The translations under genes and the position numbers were made by a program. Shown here piece after piece: positions 1 through 5,404 of a stretch of 5,404 bases of DNA. This stretch comes from Porticoccaceae bacterium (GTDB lineage Bacteria > Pseudomonadota > Gammaproteobacteria > Pseudomonadales > Porticoccaceae). The DNA lies in contig JALNZZ010000141.1 of NCBI GenBank assembly GCA_023229065.1, forward strand, positions 1 to 5,404, written 5' to 3'. A model generated the notes under the pieces. That model made no database searches and was not told the DNA's origin. It saw nothing but the letters and a program-made list of their open reading frames with translations. Each line of letters starts with the position of its first letter. The stretch's first letter is position 1.

Positions 1-761
1 CCGGTAACCGCAAGGTGCAGGCTGGTTTCGAGCCCCTGGTAAGCGGCTTTGTCCGCGCCCCATTCAATGATATCGAGGCCCTCAACACCATCGCCAGCAA
101 CAACAGCGACATAGTGGCCGTGCTGGTGGAGCCCATTCAGGGTGAAGGCGGGGTAGCTCTGCCCTCTTCCGGCTATCTCAAGGAGCTGCGCGCCCTCTGC
201 GACCGCCATGAATGGCTGCTGATGCTCGACGAAGTGCAGACTGGCAACGGCCGTACCGGCACCTTCTTCAACTACCAGCACAGCGGTATTCTGCCCGACG
301 TCGTCACCACCGCCAAAGGTCTCGCCAACGGTTTCCCCCTCGGTGCTTGCCTGGCCTCCGGTGTGGCGGCAACCCTGCTGCAACCCGGCAACCACGGCTC
401 TACCTTCGGCGGCAACCCCGTTGTCTGCGCAGCAGCTCTGGCGACACTCGAGACGTTGGTCAGCGACAACTTGTGCGAGCGGGCAACGGTTCTCGGTGAA
501 CGAATTCGCAACGGCCTGGACAAGGCATTGCAAGGCTGCACAGCCATCAAAGACATTCGCGGCCAGGGTCTGATGATCGGTATCGAGCTCGATCGCCCCT
601 GCGGCGAGCTGGTGCAACGCGCCGCTGATGCCGGGCTGTTGATCAATGTCACCGCCGAGCAGGTGGTACGGTTGTTGCCGCCCCTGATTCTCAGCGACAG
701 TGAAGCCGATCAGCTCGTGAACGCGCTAGTGCCCCTGATCATCGACTTTGTCGCCCCCTGA
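1..761 (+). CDS. argD: Acetylornithine aminotransferase, 3' part (5' end outside window)
   Basis: This is the C-terminal part of a class-III PLP aminotransferase. The first whole codon in frame is at 3, and 252 residues are visible of a family usually near 400, so roughly 150 N-terminal residues lie upstream. The GTG at 15 is internal: the codons before it (GNRK) align with the ArgD family, so it is not the start. Landmarks are VEPIQGEGG, the cofactor aspartate in LDEVQTGNGRTG (Asp codon 228-230), the Schiff-base lysine in TTAKGLANGFP (Lys codon 315-317), the phosphate-contacting threonine in HGSTFGGNP (Thr codon 402-404) and the C-terminal IRGQGLMIGIEL. In the family, the enzyme interconverts N-acetylglutamate semialdehyde and N-acetylornithine in the cytoplasm, and some members also serve lysine synthesis as succinyl-DAP aminotransferase. 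The sequence alone could also fit a related omega-aminotransferase, but argF 32 bases downstream strongly favours ArgD. No terminator is visible between the two, so co-transcription is likely. Confidence 0.93.
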   Translation, partial: GNRKVQAGFEPLVSGFVRAPFNDIEALNTIASNNSDIVAVLVEPIQGEGGVALPSSGYLKELRALCDRHEWLLMLDEVQTGNGRTGTFFNYQHSGILPDVVTTAKGLANGFPLGACLASGVAATLLQPGNHGSTFGGNPVVCAAALATLETLVSDNLCERATVLGERIRNGLDKALQGCTAIKDIRGQGLMIGIELDRPCGELVQRAADAGLLINVTAEQVVRLLPPLILSDSEADQLVNALVPLIIDFVAP

Positions 762-793
762 CTTGCCACCCACCACCAGTAAAGGTCCAGGCC

Positions 794-1699
794 ATGGCTG
801 CAAGACACTTTCTTACCTTCGCGGACTTCTCTTCGGCTGAGCTTCACCAGGTCATCGACCGCGCCATTGAACTCAAGGCGCAGCACCGCGCCGGTACTGC
901 CGGCAAGCCACTCGATGGCAAGGTGCTGGGTATGATCTTCGAGAAAGCGTCTACCCGTACTCGCGTTTCCTTCGAGGCGGGCATGGCACAGCTGGGCGGA
1001 AGCGCTATTTTCCTGTCCCCCAACGACAGCCAACTCGGTCGCGGCGAGCCGGTGGAAGATACTGCCCGGGTTCTGTCGCGGATGGTGGACATCGTTATGG
1101 TGCGCACTTTTGGCCACGACAAGCTGGAAACCTTCGCCCGCCACTCGACAGTGCCGGTAATCAATGCCCTCACCGACAGCTACCACCCCTGCCAGTTGTT
1201 AGCCGACATCCAGACCTTTGTCGAACACCGTGGCAGTATGAGTGGTAAAACCGTGGCCTGGGTCGGCGATGGCAACAATATGGCCAACTCCTACATCGAA
1301 GCTGCCGCCCACTTTGATTTCCAGTTGCGTCTGGCCTGCCCGGAGGGCTACGAGCCGGATGCCGACCTGCTGGCGCGTTACAGTGACCGTCTTCAGCTCA
1401 CCCACAGCCCAAGCGAGGCAGTACGCGGCGCTCACCTGGTCGTTACCGACACCTGGGCCTCCATGGGTCAGGAAGAGGAAAAGCAACAGCGCCTGGCTGC
1501 TTTCGCGGGCTACCAGGTCGACCACGAGTTGATGGCCCTTGCTGCCCCTGATGCTCTGTTTATGCACTGTCTGCCCGCCTATCGGGGTATGGAAGTCAGT
1601 CATGAGCTGATGGAAGACCCCCGCTATTCAGTCATTTGGGACGAAGCAGAAAATCGCCTGCACGCTCAAAAGGCATTGATGGAGTTTTTGCTCGCCTGA
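794..1699 (+). CDS. argF: Ornithine carbamoyltransferase (anabolic)
   Basis: This complete 301-residue protein has the usual length of the family. It transfers the carbamoyl group from carbamoyl phosphate to ornithine, giving citrulline, in cytoplasmic arginine synthesis. The carbamoyl-phosphate loop is S53-T-R-T-R57 inside FEKASTRTRVSFEAG, followed by H131-P-C-Q134 (DSYHPCQLLAD). The second half has the ornithine domain: VGDGNNMANSYIEA (157-170), TDTWASMGQE (218-227, with the SMG loop that marks ornithine rather than aspartate specificity), H258-C-L-P261 and the closing ENRLHAQKAL. The overall pattern resembles Pseudomonas anabolic ArgF. The ATG at 794 is chosen because AAAGG (781-785) lies 8 bases upstream and the N-terminus (MAARHFLTF) matches the family. 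An acetylornithine or succinylornithine carbamoyltransferase is unlikely because the SMG motif is intact. After HCLPA this copy reads YRG where the Pseudomonas form reads HRG, a variant that leaves the catalytic Cys intact. No U-tailed terminator is seen after the stop. Confidence 0.97.
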   Translation: MAARHFLTFADFSSAELHQVIDRAIELKAQHRAGTAGKPLDGKVLGMIFEKASTRTRVSFEAGMAQLGGSAIFLSPNDSQLGRGEPVEDTARVLSRMVDIVMVRTFGHDKLETFARHSTVPVINALTDSYHPCQLLADIQTFVEHRGSMSGKTVAWVGDGNNMANSYIEAAAHFDFQLRLACPEGYEPDADLLARYSDRLQLTHSPSEAVRGAHLVVTDTWASMGQEEEKQQRLAAFAGYQVDHELMALAAPDALFMHCLPAYRGMEVSHELMEDPRYSVIWDEAENRLHAQKALMEFLLA

Positions 1700-1734
1700 C
1701 TGCAGTCGCTACCTAACGTTATGTCTTCAGCCAA

Positions 1735-1763
1735 TTGTCAGGTGCCACGACCTGCCTTACACT
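1735..1763 (+). promoter_or_regulatory. Sigma70-like promoter candidate upstream of the TerC gene
   Basis: TTGTCA (1735-1740) and TACACT (1758-1763) are separated by exactly 17 bases. The -35 matches the consensus at 5 of 6 positions and the -10 at 4 of 6. Transcription would begin near 1770, giving the downstream TerC/CBS gene a leader of about 200 bases. A later extended -10 candidate near 1935-1943 would give a much shorter leader, and which one is used cannot be told from sequence. Confidence 0.4.
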
Positions 1764-1822
1764 TAGCATCCCGCTATAGCTGAAAGGTTGTGCTCTACAC
1801 ACCCATGGAAAGTTGCCATTGT

Positions 1823-1837
1823 TGCCTGACTCAGGCA
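1823..1837. repeat. Perfect 15-base inverted repeat, possible operator
   Basis: TGCCTGA and TCAGGCA are exact reverse complements around a single central C. This is the most symmetrical element in the 277-base gap between argF and the TerC gene. It lies about 60 bases downstream of the candidate promoter at 1735-1763. The short centre suits a dimeric DNA-binding protein better than an RNA hairpin, and no T-run follows, so it is not a standard terminator. I do not recognise it as the site of any particular regulator. Confidence 0.35.
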
Positions 1838-1914
1838 CCCCCGGTCGAAGACACCCCCTCGTTATACCCAAGCGTTTTCTCTCATCTCGCCGGCGTCGAC
1901 TGCAGCGCTATCCC

Positions 1915-1938
1915 AGCACGGCCTTCTCTAGTCGTGCT
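1915..1938 (+). repeat. 8-bp dyad / stem-loop just before the TerC gene
   Basis: AGCACGGC (1915-1922) pairs with GTCGTGCT (1931-1938) through eight base pairs, one of them G-T, around an 8-base loop. It ends 38 bases before the TerC start codon. If transcription starts near 1770 it would be an RNA hairpin in the leader. If the extended -10-like element at 1935-1943 is used, the dyad overlaps the promoter and could be an operator. No T-run follows, so it is not a standard terminator. Confidence 0.3.
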
Positions 1939-1943
1939 ATCAA
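1935..1943 (+). promoter_or_regulatory. Alternative extended -10 element for the TerC gene
   Basis: TGC followed by TATCAA forms an extended -10-like sequence, with 4 of 6 matches to TATAAT plus the TGN extension. No good -35 is present 16-18 bases upstream. The heptamer CGTGCTA (1933-1939) also occurs in the candidate promoter of the DUF2231 gene at 3610-3616. It lies 44 and 46 bases before the respective start codons, which lends some weight to both. Confidence 0.25.
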
Positions 1944-1976
1944 TCACTTCCGCAACCCGCTGATCCGGAGCCTCTG

Positions 1977-3521
1977 ATGGAGTTTCTGCTGGACCCATCC
2001 ATCTGGATCGGGCTGTTTACCCTTGTCATCCTCGAAATTGTCCTGGGTATAGACAACCTGGTCTTTATCGCCATTCTGGCGGACAAACTCCCCCCCGAAC
2101 AGCGTGACCGGGCGCGACTGATCGGCCTGTCTCTCGCGCTGCTGATGCGCATCGGTCTGCTGTTTGCCATCTCCTGGATGGTGTCTCTCACGCAGCCATT
2201 GTTCAGCGTTGCTCAGATGAGCTTTTCGGGACGGGATCTAATCCTGCTCGGCGGGGGCTTGTTCCTGGTATTCAAGGCGACCATGGAGCTCCACGAACGC
2301 CTGGAGGGCAACACTCAGCACAGCGGACCAAAATCGGCTCACGCCAGCTTCTGGATGGTGGTGATACAGATCATCATCCTCGACGCCGTATTCTCGCTGG
2401 ATGCGGTCATTACCGCCGTCGGGATGGTATCGCAGCTGGGCGTCATGATCGCTGCAGTAACCATCGCCATGACAGTGATGATTATTGCCTCCAAGCCCCT
2501 CACCCGCTTTGTCAGTGCTCACCCCACAGTAGTGGTTCTGTGCCTGAGCTTTTTGCTGATGATCGGCTTCAGCCTGATGGCGGAAGGCTTTGGCTTTGAG
2601 ATACCCAAAGGCTATCTGTACGCTGCCATCGGCTTCTCCATCCTGATCGAGACGTTCAACCAGATCTCGTGGCGCAATATGTCCAAGCGCGAAGCGCGGC
2701 TGCCGTTCCGGCAGAGAACTGCCGATGCGATCCTCGGCCTGATGGGTGGCCGCACCCCCGCCAATGCCAGCGCTCCCTCGCAGGAGCAGGAGCAGGATGG
2801 CGCACCCGAGGTGTTCGGTGAGGAAGAGCGCTTTATGATTTCCGGGGTGCTGACCCTTGCGGAGCGCTCCATCCGCACGATCATGACGCCTCGCGCCAAT
2901 ATTTCCTGGGTCAACTGCGAGAGCAGCCCCGCTGAGGTGCGCGCCCAGTTGCTGGAAACACCCCACAACCTGTTCCCCGTCTGCAACGGTACGCTGGACG
3001 ACATCATCGGCGTTATGCGGGCGAAGGAGCTGGTCACCGTGCTCGACAGCGGCCAGGACCTGGCAGCCCATGCGGCCCAGTATCCTCCCATTATGATTTC
3101 TGACCGCATCGACGTGATCAAAAGCCTCGGGGTGCTGCGCCAGGCCCGCGGCGACCTGGTGTTGGTGGTGGACGAGTACGGCACTATCCAGGGGCTGGTA
3201 ACGCCACTGGATATCCTTGAAGCCATCGCCGGCGAGTTTCCCGATGCCGACGAGACGCCCGACATTGTCCGCGAAGGCGATGAGTGGCTGGTCAAAGGTT
3301 GGGCCAACCTCCACCAGCTCGAACAATCCCTCGGCGATGTTTCTCTGGTGCGGGCAGAGGAAGACACCATCACTCTCACCGGTCTGCTGCTGGCTCAGCG
3401 CGACGATATGCCTGCCGTGGGCGACACCTTCCAGTTCGGTGATTTCTGTTTTGAAGTGATGGAAATTTCCGACCGTCGCGTCGAGCTGGTTCGCATCAAA
3501 CCTCTGCCACAGGAAGAATAA
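1977..3521 (+). CDS. yoaE: YoaE-like TerC-family membrane protein with CBS pair and CorC/HlyC domain
   Basis: This complete 514-residue inner-membrane protein has three parts. Residues 1-235 form a TerC domain with about seven hydrophobic segments and two signature acidic motifs, LEIVLGIDN (19-27) and LDAVFSLDA (135-143), whose buried acids are thought to carry metal ions. Residues 295-420 form a CBS pair (start SIRTIMTPR 298-306; second repeat around VVDEYGTIQGLVTPLDILEAIAGEF, 397-421), usually a nucleotide-sensing module. Residues 430-508 form a CorC/HlyC domain ending in RRVELVRI. Length, domain order and N-terminus (MEFLLDPSIW) match E. coli YoaE as I remember it; the paralogue YegH has the same layout. 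Some TerC relatives (Alx, B. subtilis MeeF/MeeY) act in manganese export, but the substrate here is inference. The start is ATG 1977, with GGAG (1967-1970) 6 bases upstream. Neighbours are unrelated, and a 277-base gap separates it from argF, so it is probably transcribed from its own promoter. Confidence 0.92.
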   Translation: MEFLLDPSIWIGLFTLVILEIVLGIDNLVFIAILADKLPPEQRDRARLIGLSLALLMRIGLLFAISWMVSLTQPLFSVAQMSFSGRDLILLGGGLFLVFKATMELHERLEGNTQHSGPKSAHASFWMVVIQIIILDAVFSLDAVITAVGMVSQLGVMIAAVTIAMTVMIIASKPLTRFVSAHPTVVVLCLSFLLMIGFSLMAEGFGFEIPKGYLYAAIGFSILIETFNQISWRNMSKREARLPFRQRTADAILGLMGGRTPANASAPSQEQEQDGAPEVFGEEERFMISGVLTLAERSIRTIMTPRANISWVNCESSPAEVRAQLLETPHNLFPVCNGTLDDIIGVMRAKELVTVLDSGQDLAAHAAQYPPIMISDRIDVIKSLGVLRQARGDLVLVVDEYGTIQGLVTPLDILEAIAGEFPDADETPDIVREGDEWLVKGWANLHQLEQSLGDVSLVRAEEDTITLTGLLLAQRDDMPAVGDTFQFGDFCFEVMEISDRRVELVRIKPLPQEE

Positions 3522-3530
3522 ATAAAGCAC

Positions 3531-3575
3531 TGCCAGGGGTGGCACAACAGTGCCACTCCGCCGCGGAACCTGGCA
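3531..3575 (+). terminator. Strong nested stem-loop after the TerC gene, possible terminator
   Basis: An inner hairpin pairs 3536-3545 (GGGGTGGCAC) with 3550-3559 (GTGCCACTCC) over ten base pairs, one of them G-T, around the loop AACA. A competing outer stem pairs TGCCAGG (3531-3537) with CCTGGCA (3569-3575) perfectly and encloses most of the inner one. It begins 9 bases after the TAA stop, a natural place for a transcript end. No T-run follows on the + strand, so it is not a textbook intrinsic terminator. It may instead protect the 3' end or act with Rho. Confidence 0.4.
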
Positions 3576-3592
3576 TCAGAACTCGATTGAAC

Positions 3593-3620
3593 TTGTAGAC
3601 CCGGAACGACGTGCTACGCT
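3593..3620 (+). promoter_or_regulatory. Promoter candidate for the DUF2231 / PQQ dehydrogenase pair
   Basis: TTGTAG (3593-3598) and TACGCT (3615-3620) are separated by 16 bases, and the -10 is preceded by TGC, making it an extended -10. Transcription would start near 3627, about 29 bases before the ATG at 3656. A better-looking TTGAAC (3587-3592) exists but is spaced too far away. The position just after the stem-loop that follows the TerC gene fits a new transcription unit. Confidence 0.45.
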
Positions 3621-3631
3621 CAACTTTGAGC
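3618..3631. repeat. 14-base palindrome at the expected transcription start
   Basis: GCTCAA (3618-3623) and TTGAGC (3626-3631) are perfect reverse complements with CT between them. The palindrome overlaps the end of the -10 candidate and the expected +1. That position suits a repressor operator, or a tiny hairpin at the 5' end of the transcript. I recognise no regulator for it. Confidence 0.3.
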
Positions 3632-3644
3632 ATCTATCGAGAAG

Positions 3645-3650
3645 AAGGAG
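3645..3650 (+). promoter_or_regulatory. Ribosome binding site fixing the DUF2231 start
   Basis: AAGGAG lies 5 bases before the ATG at 3656. It decides against the in-frame GTG at 3611, which would add 15 poorly conserved-looking residues, has no ribosome binding site, and would lie upstream of the expected transcription start. Confidence 0.8.
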
Positions 3651-3655
3651 AAACC

Positions 3656-4090
3656 ATGGTTCCCCCGGTGATAGAAAAGCGCTACTCCCAGTTAATACAC
3701 CCCCTCCATGCCGTGTTACTGGCAGGCACCCTCCCACTGTTTTTCGGTGCCCTGCTCAGCGATATGGCCTACGCCTCTTCCTATGAAATCCAGTGGAACA
3801 ACTTTGCCTCCTGGCTGATCGCCGGCGGCCTGGTGTTCGCTGGAATTGCGTTGGTTTTTACTATCGTCGACCTGTGCTGCTCCCATCGCCGGGCCTCAGG
3901 CCTTGCCCTCTATAGCGTCATTCTGCTGGTTCTGTGGGTCATCGGCTTCCTCAACGCCCTCATGCACGCCCGCGATGCCTGGGCAAGCATGCCCACCGGG
4001 CTGGTGCTGTCCGCAATCGTTGCGGTATTAGCAGCCGCTGCCACCTGGTTGGGCTTTTGCACCCCGCACCACAGAGGAGTGAAGCAATGA
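3656..4090 (+). CDS. DUF2231 family four-helix membrane protein
   Basis: This 144-residue inner-membrane protein has four hydrophobic segments at about 18-38, 50-72, 81-103 and 112-135. The N-terminus carries the family hallmark H15-P-L-H18, followed by an aspartate near the end of helix 1 (D36), D72 after helix 2, and N100/H104 at the end of helix 3. These features and the length fit DUF2231, whose biochemical function is not established. The gene overlaps the downstream PQQ-type dehydrogenase by the four bases ATGA, so the two are probably translationally coupled and work together. From that context I infer a role in anchoring the dehydrogenase or carrying its electrons to the quinone pool; the paired histidines could bind heme, but no heme motif proves it. 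The start is ATG 3656, preceded by AAGGAG. Family assignment is fairly sure; function is not. Confidence 0.85.
   Translation: MVPPVIEKRYSQLIHPLHAVLLAGTLPLFFGALLSDMAYASSYEIQWNNFASWLIAGGLVFAGIALVFTIVDLCCSHRRASGLALYSVILLVLWVIGFLNALMHARDAWASMPTGLVLSAIVAVLAAAATWLGFCTPHHRGVKQ
4074..4079 (+). promoter_or_regulatory. Ribosome binding site fixing the lipoprotein start
   Basis: GAGGAG lies 7 bases before the ATG at 4087, inside the last codons of the DUF2231 gene. It supports that ATG over an upstream in-frame ATG at 3934, which would add 51 arginine- and histidine-rich residues and bury the signal peptide. Confidence 0.8.
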
Positions 4091-5385
4091 AACTCACACA
4101 TCTTCTTGCCACCCTCGCCCTTGCAGGATTGCTGGGTGCCTGTAGTGACGACCCCACACCTATGCAGTACGGCGCTACTCCCGAGCTTCCCGAACCCAGA
4201 CGTGGCCTGCTGCCCGACATGGTGATTGCCAATCCTGCGGAGTGGGGCGAACAGCTGCCCACCGTGCCAGAGGGCTACAGCATCAGCGCCATTGCCACCG
4301 GCCTCAAGATTCCTCGTCAGACCCTGATATTGCCCAACGGCGATATACTCGTCGCCGAGGGGCGCGGCGGCAATGCTTCCAGCCTGAAGCCTAAGGATGT
4401 AATTGCCAGCTATATCAAAGCCAAAGGAACCACTTCAGTGGAGAGCGGCAATCGCCTGAACCTGCTGCGCGATGCTGACGGCGATGGGATCTACGAGCTA
4501 AACACGGTCTTTGCCGACAATCTCAATGCCCCGTATGGGCTGGCGCTGATTGGCGACAAGCTCTACGTCGCCAATCAGGATGCTCTGGTACGCTTCGATT
4601 ATCGCGAAGGCCAGACCCGTGCCAGCGCCCCACCCCAGCTGGTAACCCCTCTGCCTTCGGCCATCAATCATCACTGGACCAAGGCGTTGACCGCCAGCGC
4701 CGACGGTCGCTACCTTTATGTGGGAATTGGCTCCAACAGCAATATCACCGAGCGGGGTATGACCGCCGAGGTCGATCGCGCTGTAGTGTGGCGGATAAAC
4801 GCCAGCACCGGTGAGCACAAAACCTTCGCCAGCGGACTGCGCAACCCCACCGCTCTGGCTATCCACCCCGACACCAATGCGTTGTGGGCGGTAGTGAACG
4901 AGCGCGACGAGATCGGCCCCAACCTGGTGCCCGACTATCTTACCTCAGTGCGTGAAGGCGGCTTCTACGGGTGGCCCTACAGCTATTGGGGGCAACATGT
5001 GGATGACCGGGTGCGCCCCCAAAACCCGGAAAAGGTCGCTGCGGCGATCACCCCGGATTACAGCCTCGGCTCCCACGTAGCAGCGCTTGGCGTGGACTTT
5101 TCCACTCCCGCCATGGGCGCTCAATTCGCCAACGGGGCCTTTGTGGGAGAGCACGGCAGCTGGAACCGCAAGGAGCCGGTCGGCTATAAGGTTATCTTTG
5201 TGCCCTTCAACGATGGTCGCCCGAGCGGTCAGCCAGTGGAATTCGTGACCGGCTTCCGCGACGATGACGGCACCACCCGGGGTCGCCCGGTGGGTGTCAC
5301 CGTGGACCCGCGCGGTGCGCTTATCGTTGCCGACGACCTATCGAACACTGTATGGCGCATAACGCCAGACCGAAGCACTCAATAG
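4087..5385 (+). CDS. PQQ-dependent sorbosone/glucose dehydrogenase family lipoprotein
   Basis: This 432-residue protein belongs to the GSDH (COG2133) beta-propeller family, which oxidises sugars or related alcohols and aldehydes with PQQ. Residues 1-18 are a lipoprotein signal ending in the lipobox L16-G-A-C19; Ser at +2 predicts sorting to the outer membrane, facing the periplasm. By motif comparison with soluble glucose dehydrogenase from memory, H196 (NHHWTKAL, codon 4672-4674) matches the catalytic base, R252-N253 (GLRNPTALA) and R398/R400 (RGRPVGV) match PQQ-binding residues, and NERDEIG (271-277) sits at the calcium site. D129-A-D-G-D-G...E137 resembles an EF-hand-like calcium loop. YGWP (294-297) and GEHGSWNR (354-361) are typical of the sorbosone dehydrogenase branch. 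The substrate cannot be read from sequence, and no pqq synthesis genes are in view. The start overlaps the DUF2231 stop by ATGA. The reading frame is intact and ends 19 bases before the window edge. Confidence 0.9.
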   Translation: MKLTHLLATLALAGLLGACSDDPTPMQYGATPELPEPRRGLLPDMVIANPAEWGEQLPTVPEGYSISAIATGLKIPRQTLILPNGDILVAEGRGGNASSLKPKDVIASYIKAKGTTSVESGNRLNLLRDADGDGIYELNTVFADNLNAPYGLALIGDKLYVANQDALVRFDYREGQTRASAPPQLVTPLPSAINHHWTKALTASADGRYLYVGIGSNSNITERGMTAEVDRAVVWRINASTGEHKTFASGLRNPTALAIHPDTNALWAVVNERDEIGPNLVPDYLTSVREGGFYGWPYSYWGQHVDDRVRPQNPEKVAAAITPDYSLGSHVAALGVDFSTPAMGAQFANGAFVGEHGSWNRKEPVGYKVIFVPFNDGRPSGQPVEFVTGFRDDDGTTRGRPVGVTVDPRGALIVADDLSNTVWRITPDRSTQ

Positions 5386-5404
5386 CGACGCGCAGCGAGA
5401 GCCT

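Noticed and set aside
710..1186. 158-codon - strand frame across the argD/argF junction
   Set aside because: It is antisense to argF, with no motif or ribosome binding site; argF is certain on the other strand.
1698..1905. GACTGCAG repeated at 1698-1705 and 1898-1905, and a SalI/PstI-like run at 1895-1904 suggesting a cloning scar or duplication
   Set aside because: Eight bases shared once in this length is expected by chance, the flanks do not match, and the surrounding sequence is natural.
2238..3545. Long 435-codon open frame on the - strand opposite the TerC gene
   Set aside because: It is the antisense shadow of a GC-rich gene: His- and Gln-rich, without family motifs, and fully covered by the YoaE-like gene, whose three domains are clear.
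3515..3560. The stem-loop as a terminator for a gene on the - strand, where it is followed by a T-rich stretch
   Set aside because: The T-rich stretch is some 10 bases away from the hairpin, is interrupted, and there is no - strand gene to end here.
3565..3625. GGAAC elements at 3565 and 3603 as extracytoplasmic sigma-factor (-35 GGAACTT) promoters
   Set aside because: Neither has a TCnnA-type -10 at 16-17 bases downstream.
3550..3786. 78-codon + strand open frame overlapping the DUF2231 start
   Set aside because: It begins inside the stem-loop, has no ribosome binding site or recognisable protein features, and overlaps the well-supported DUF2231 gene.
3934..4086. 51-residue N-terminal extension of the lipoprotein reading frame
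   Set aside because: It lies inside the DUF2231 gene in another frame, has a biased Arg/His/Pro composition, and would bury the signal peptide and lipobox. GAGGAG at 4074-4079 supports the ATG at 4087.

Overview
The window looks like ordinary chromosomal DNA from a gammaproteobacterium. It is GC-rich (around 60% by eye) and has five protein genes, all on the + strand. The ornithine carbamoyltransferase resembles the anabolic Pseudomonas ArgF, and the TerC/CBS/CorC protein resembles E. coli YoaE almost throughout as I remember it. Together with lipoprotein and PQQ-enzyme signatures, this suggests a free-living aerobic, perhaps marine, gammaproteobacterium (Pseudomonas or Cellvibrio/Haliea relatives). 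The genus is inference and was not tested. I see no mobile element, CRISPR array, tRNA, rRNA or obvious change in codon use.

Region 1 (1-1699) is an arginine-biosynthesis pair. The 3' part of argD (acetylornithine aminotransferase) is followed after 32 bases by a complete argF. ArgD makes N-acetylornithine; after deacetylation, encoded elsewhere, ArgF carbamoylates the ornithine to citrulline. Region 2 (1700-1976) is a 277-base non-coding gap. It holds a sigma70-like promoter candidate, a perfect 7+1+7 inverted repeat, and a dyad next to an extended -10-like element just before the next gene. Region 3 (1977-3521) encodes a complete 514-residue YoaE-like inner-membrane protein with a TerC transporter domain, a CBS pair and a CorC/HlyC domain. 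It is followed by a strong nested stem-loop (3531-3575).

Region 4 (3593-5385) appears to be a two-gene operon with its own promoter candidate. A four-helix DUF2231 membrane protein overlaps by ATGA a PQQ-dependent sorbosone/glucose-dehydrogenase-type beta-propeller that carries a lipoprotein signal. The most interesting hypothesis here is that the small membrane protein anchors, or passes electrons from, the lipoprotein dehydrogenase. Nothing else looks clearly novel, and the regulatory calls are read by eye and are tentative.
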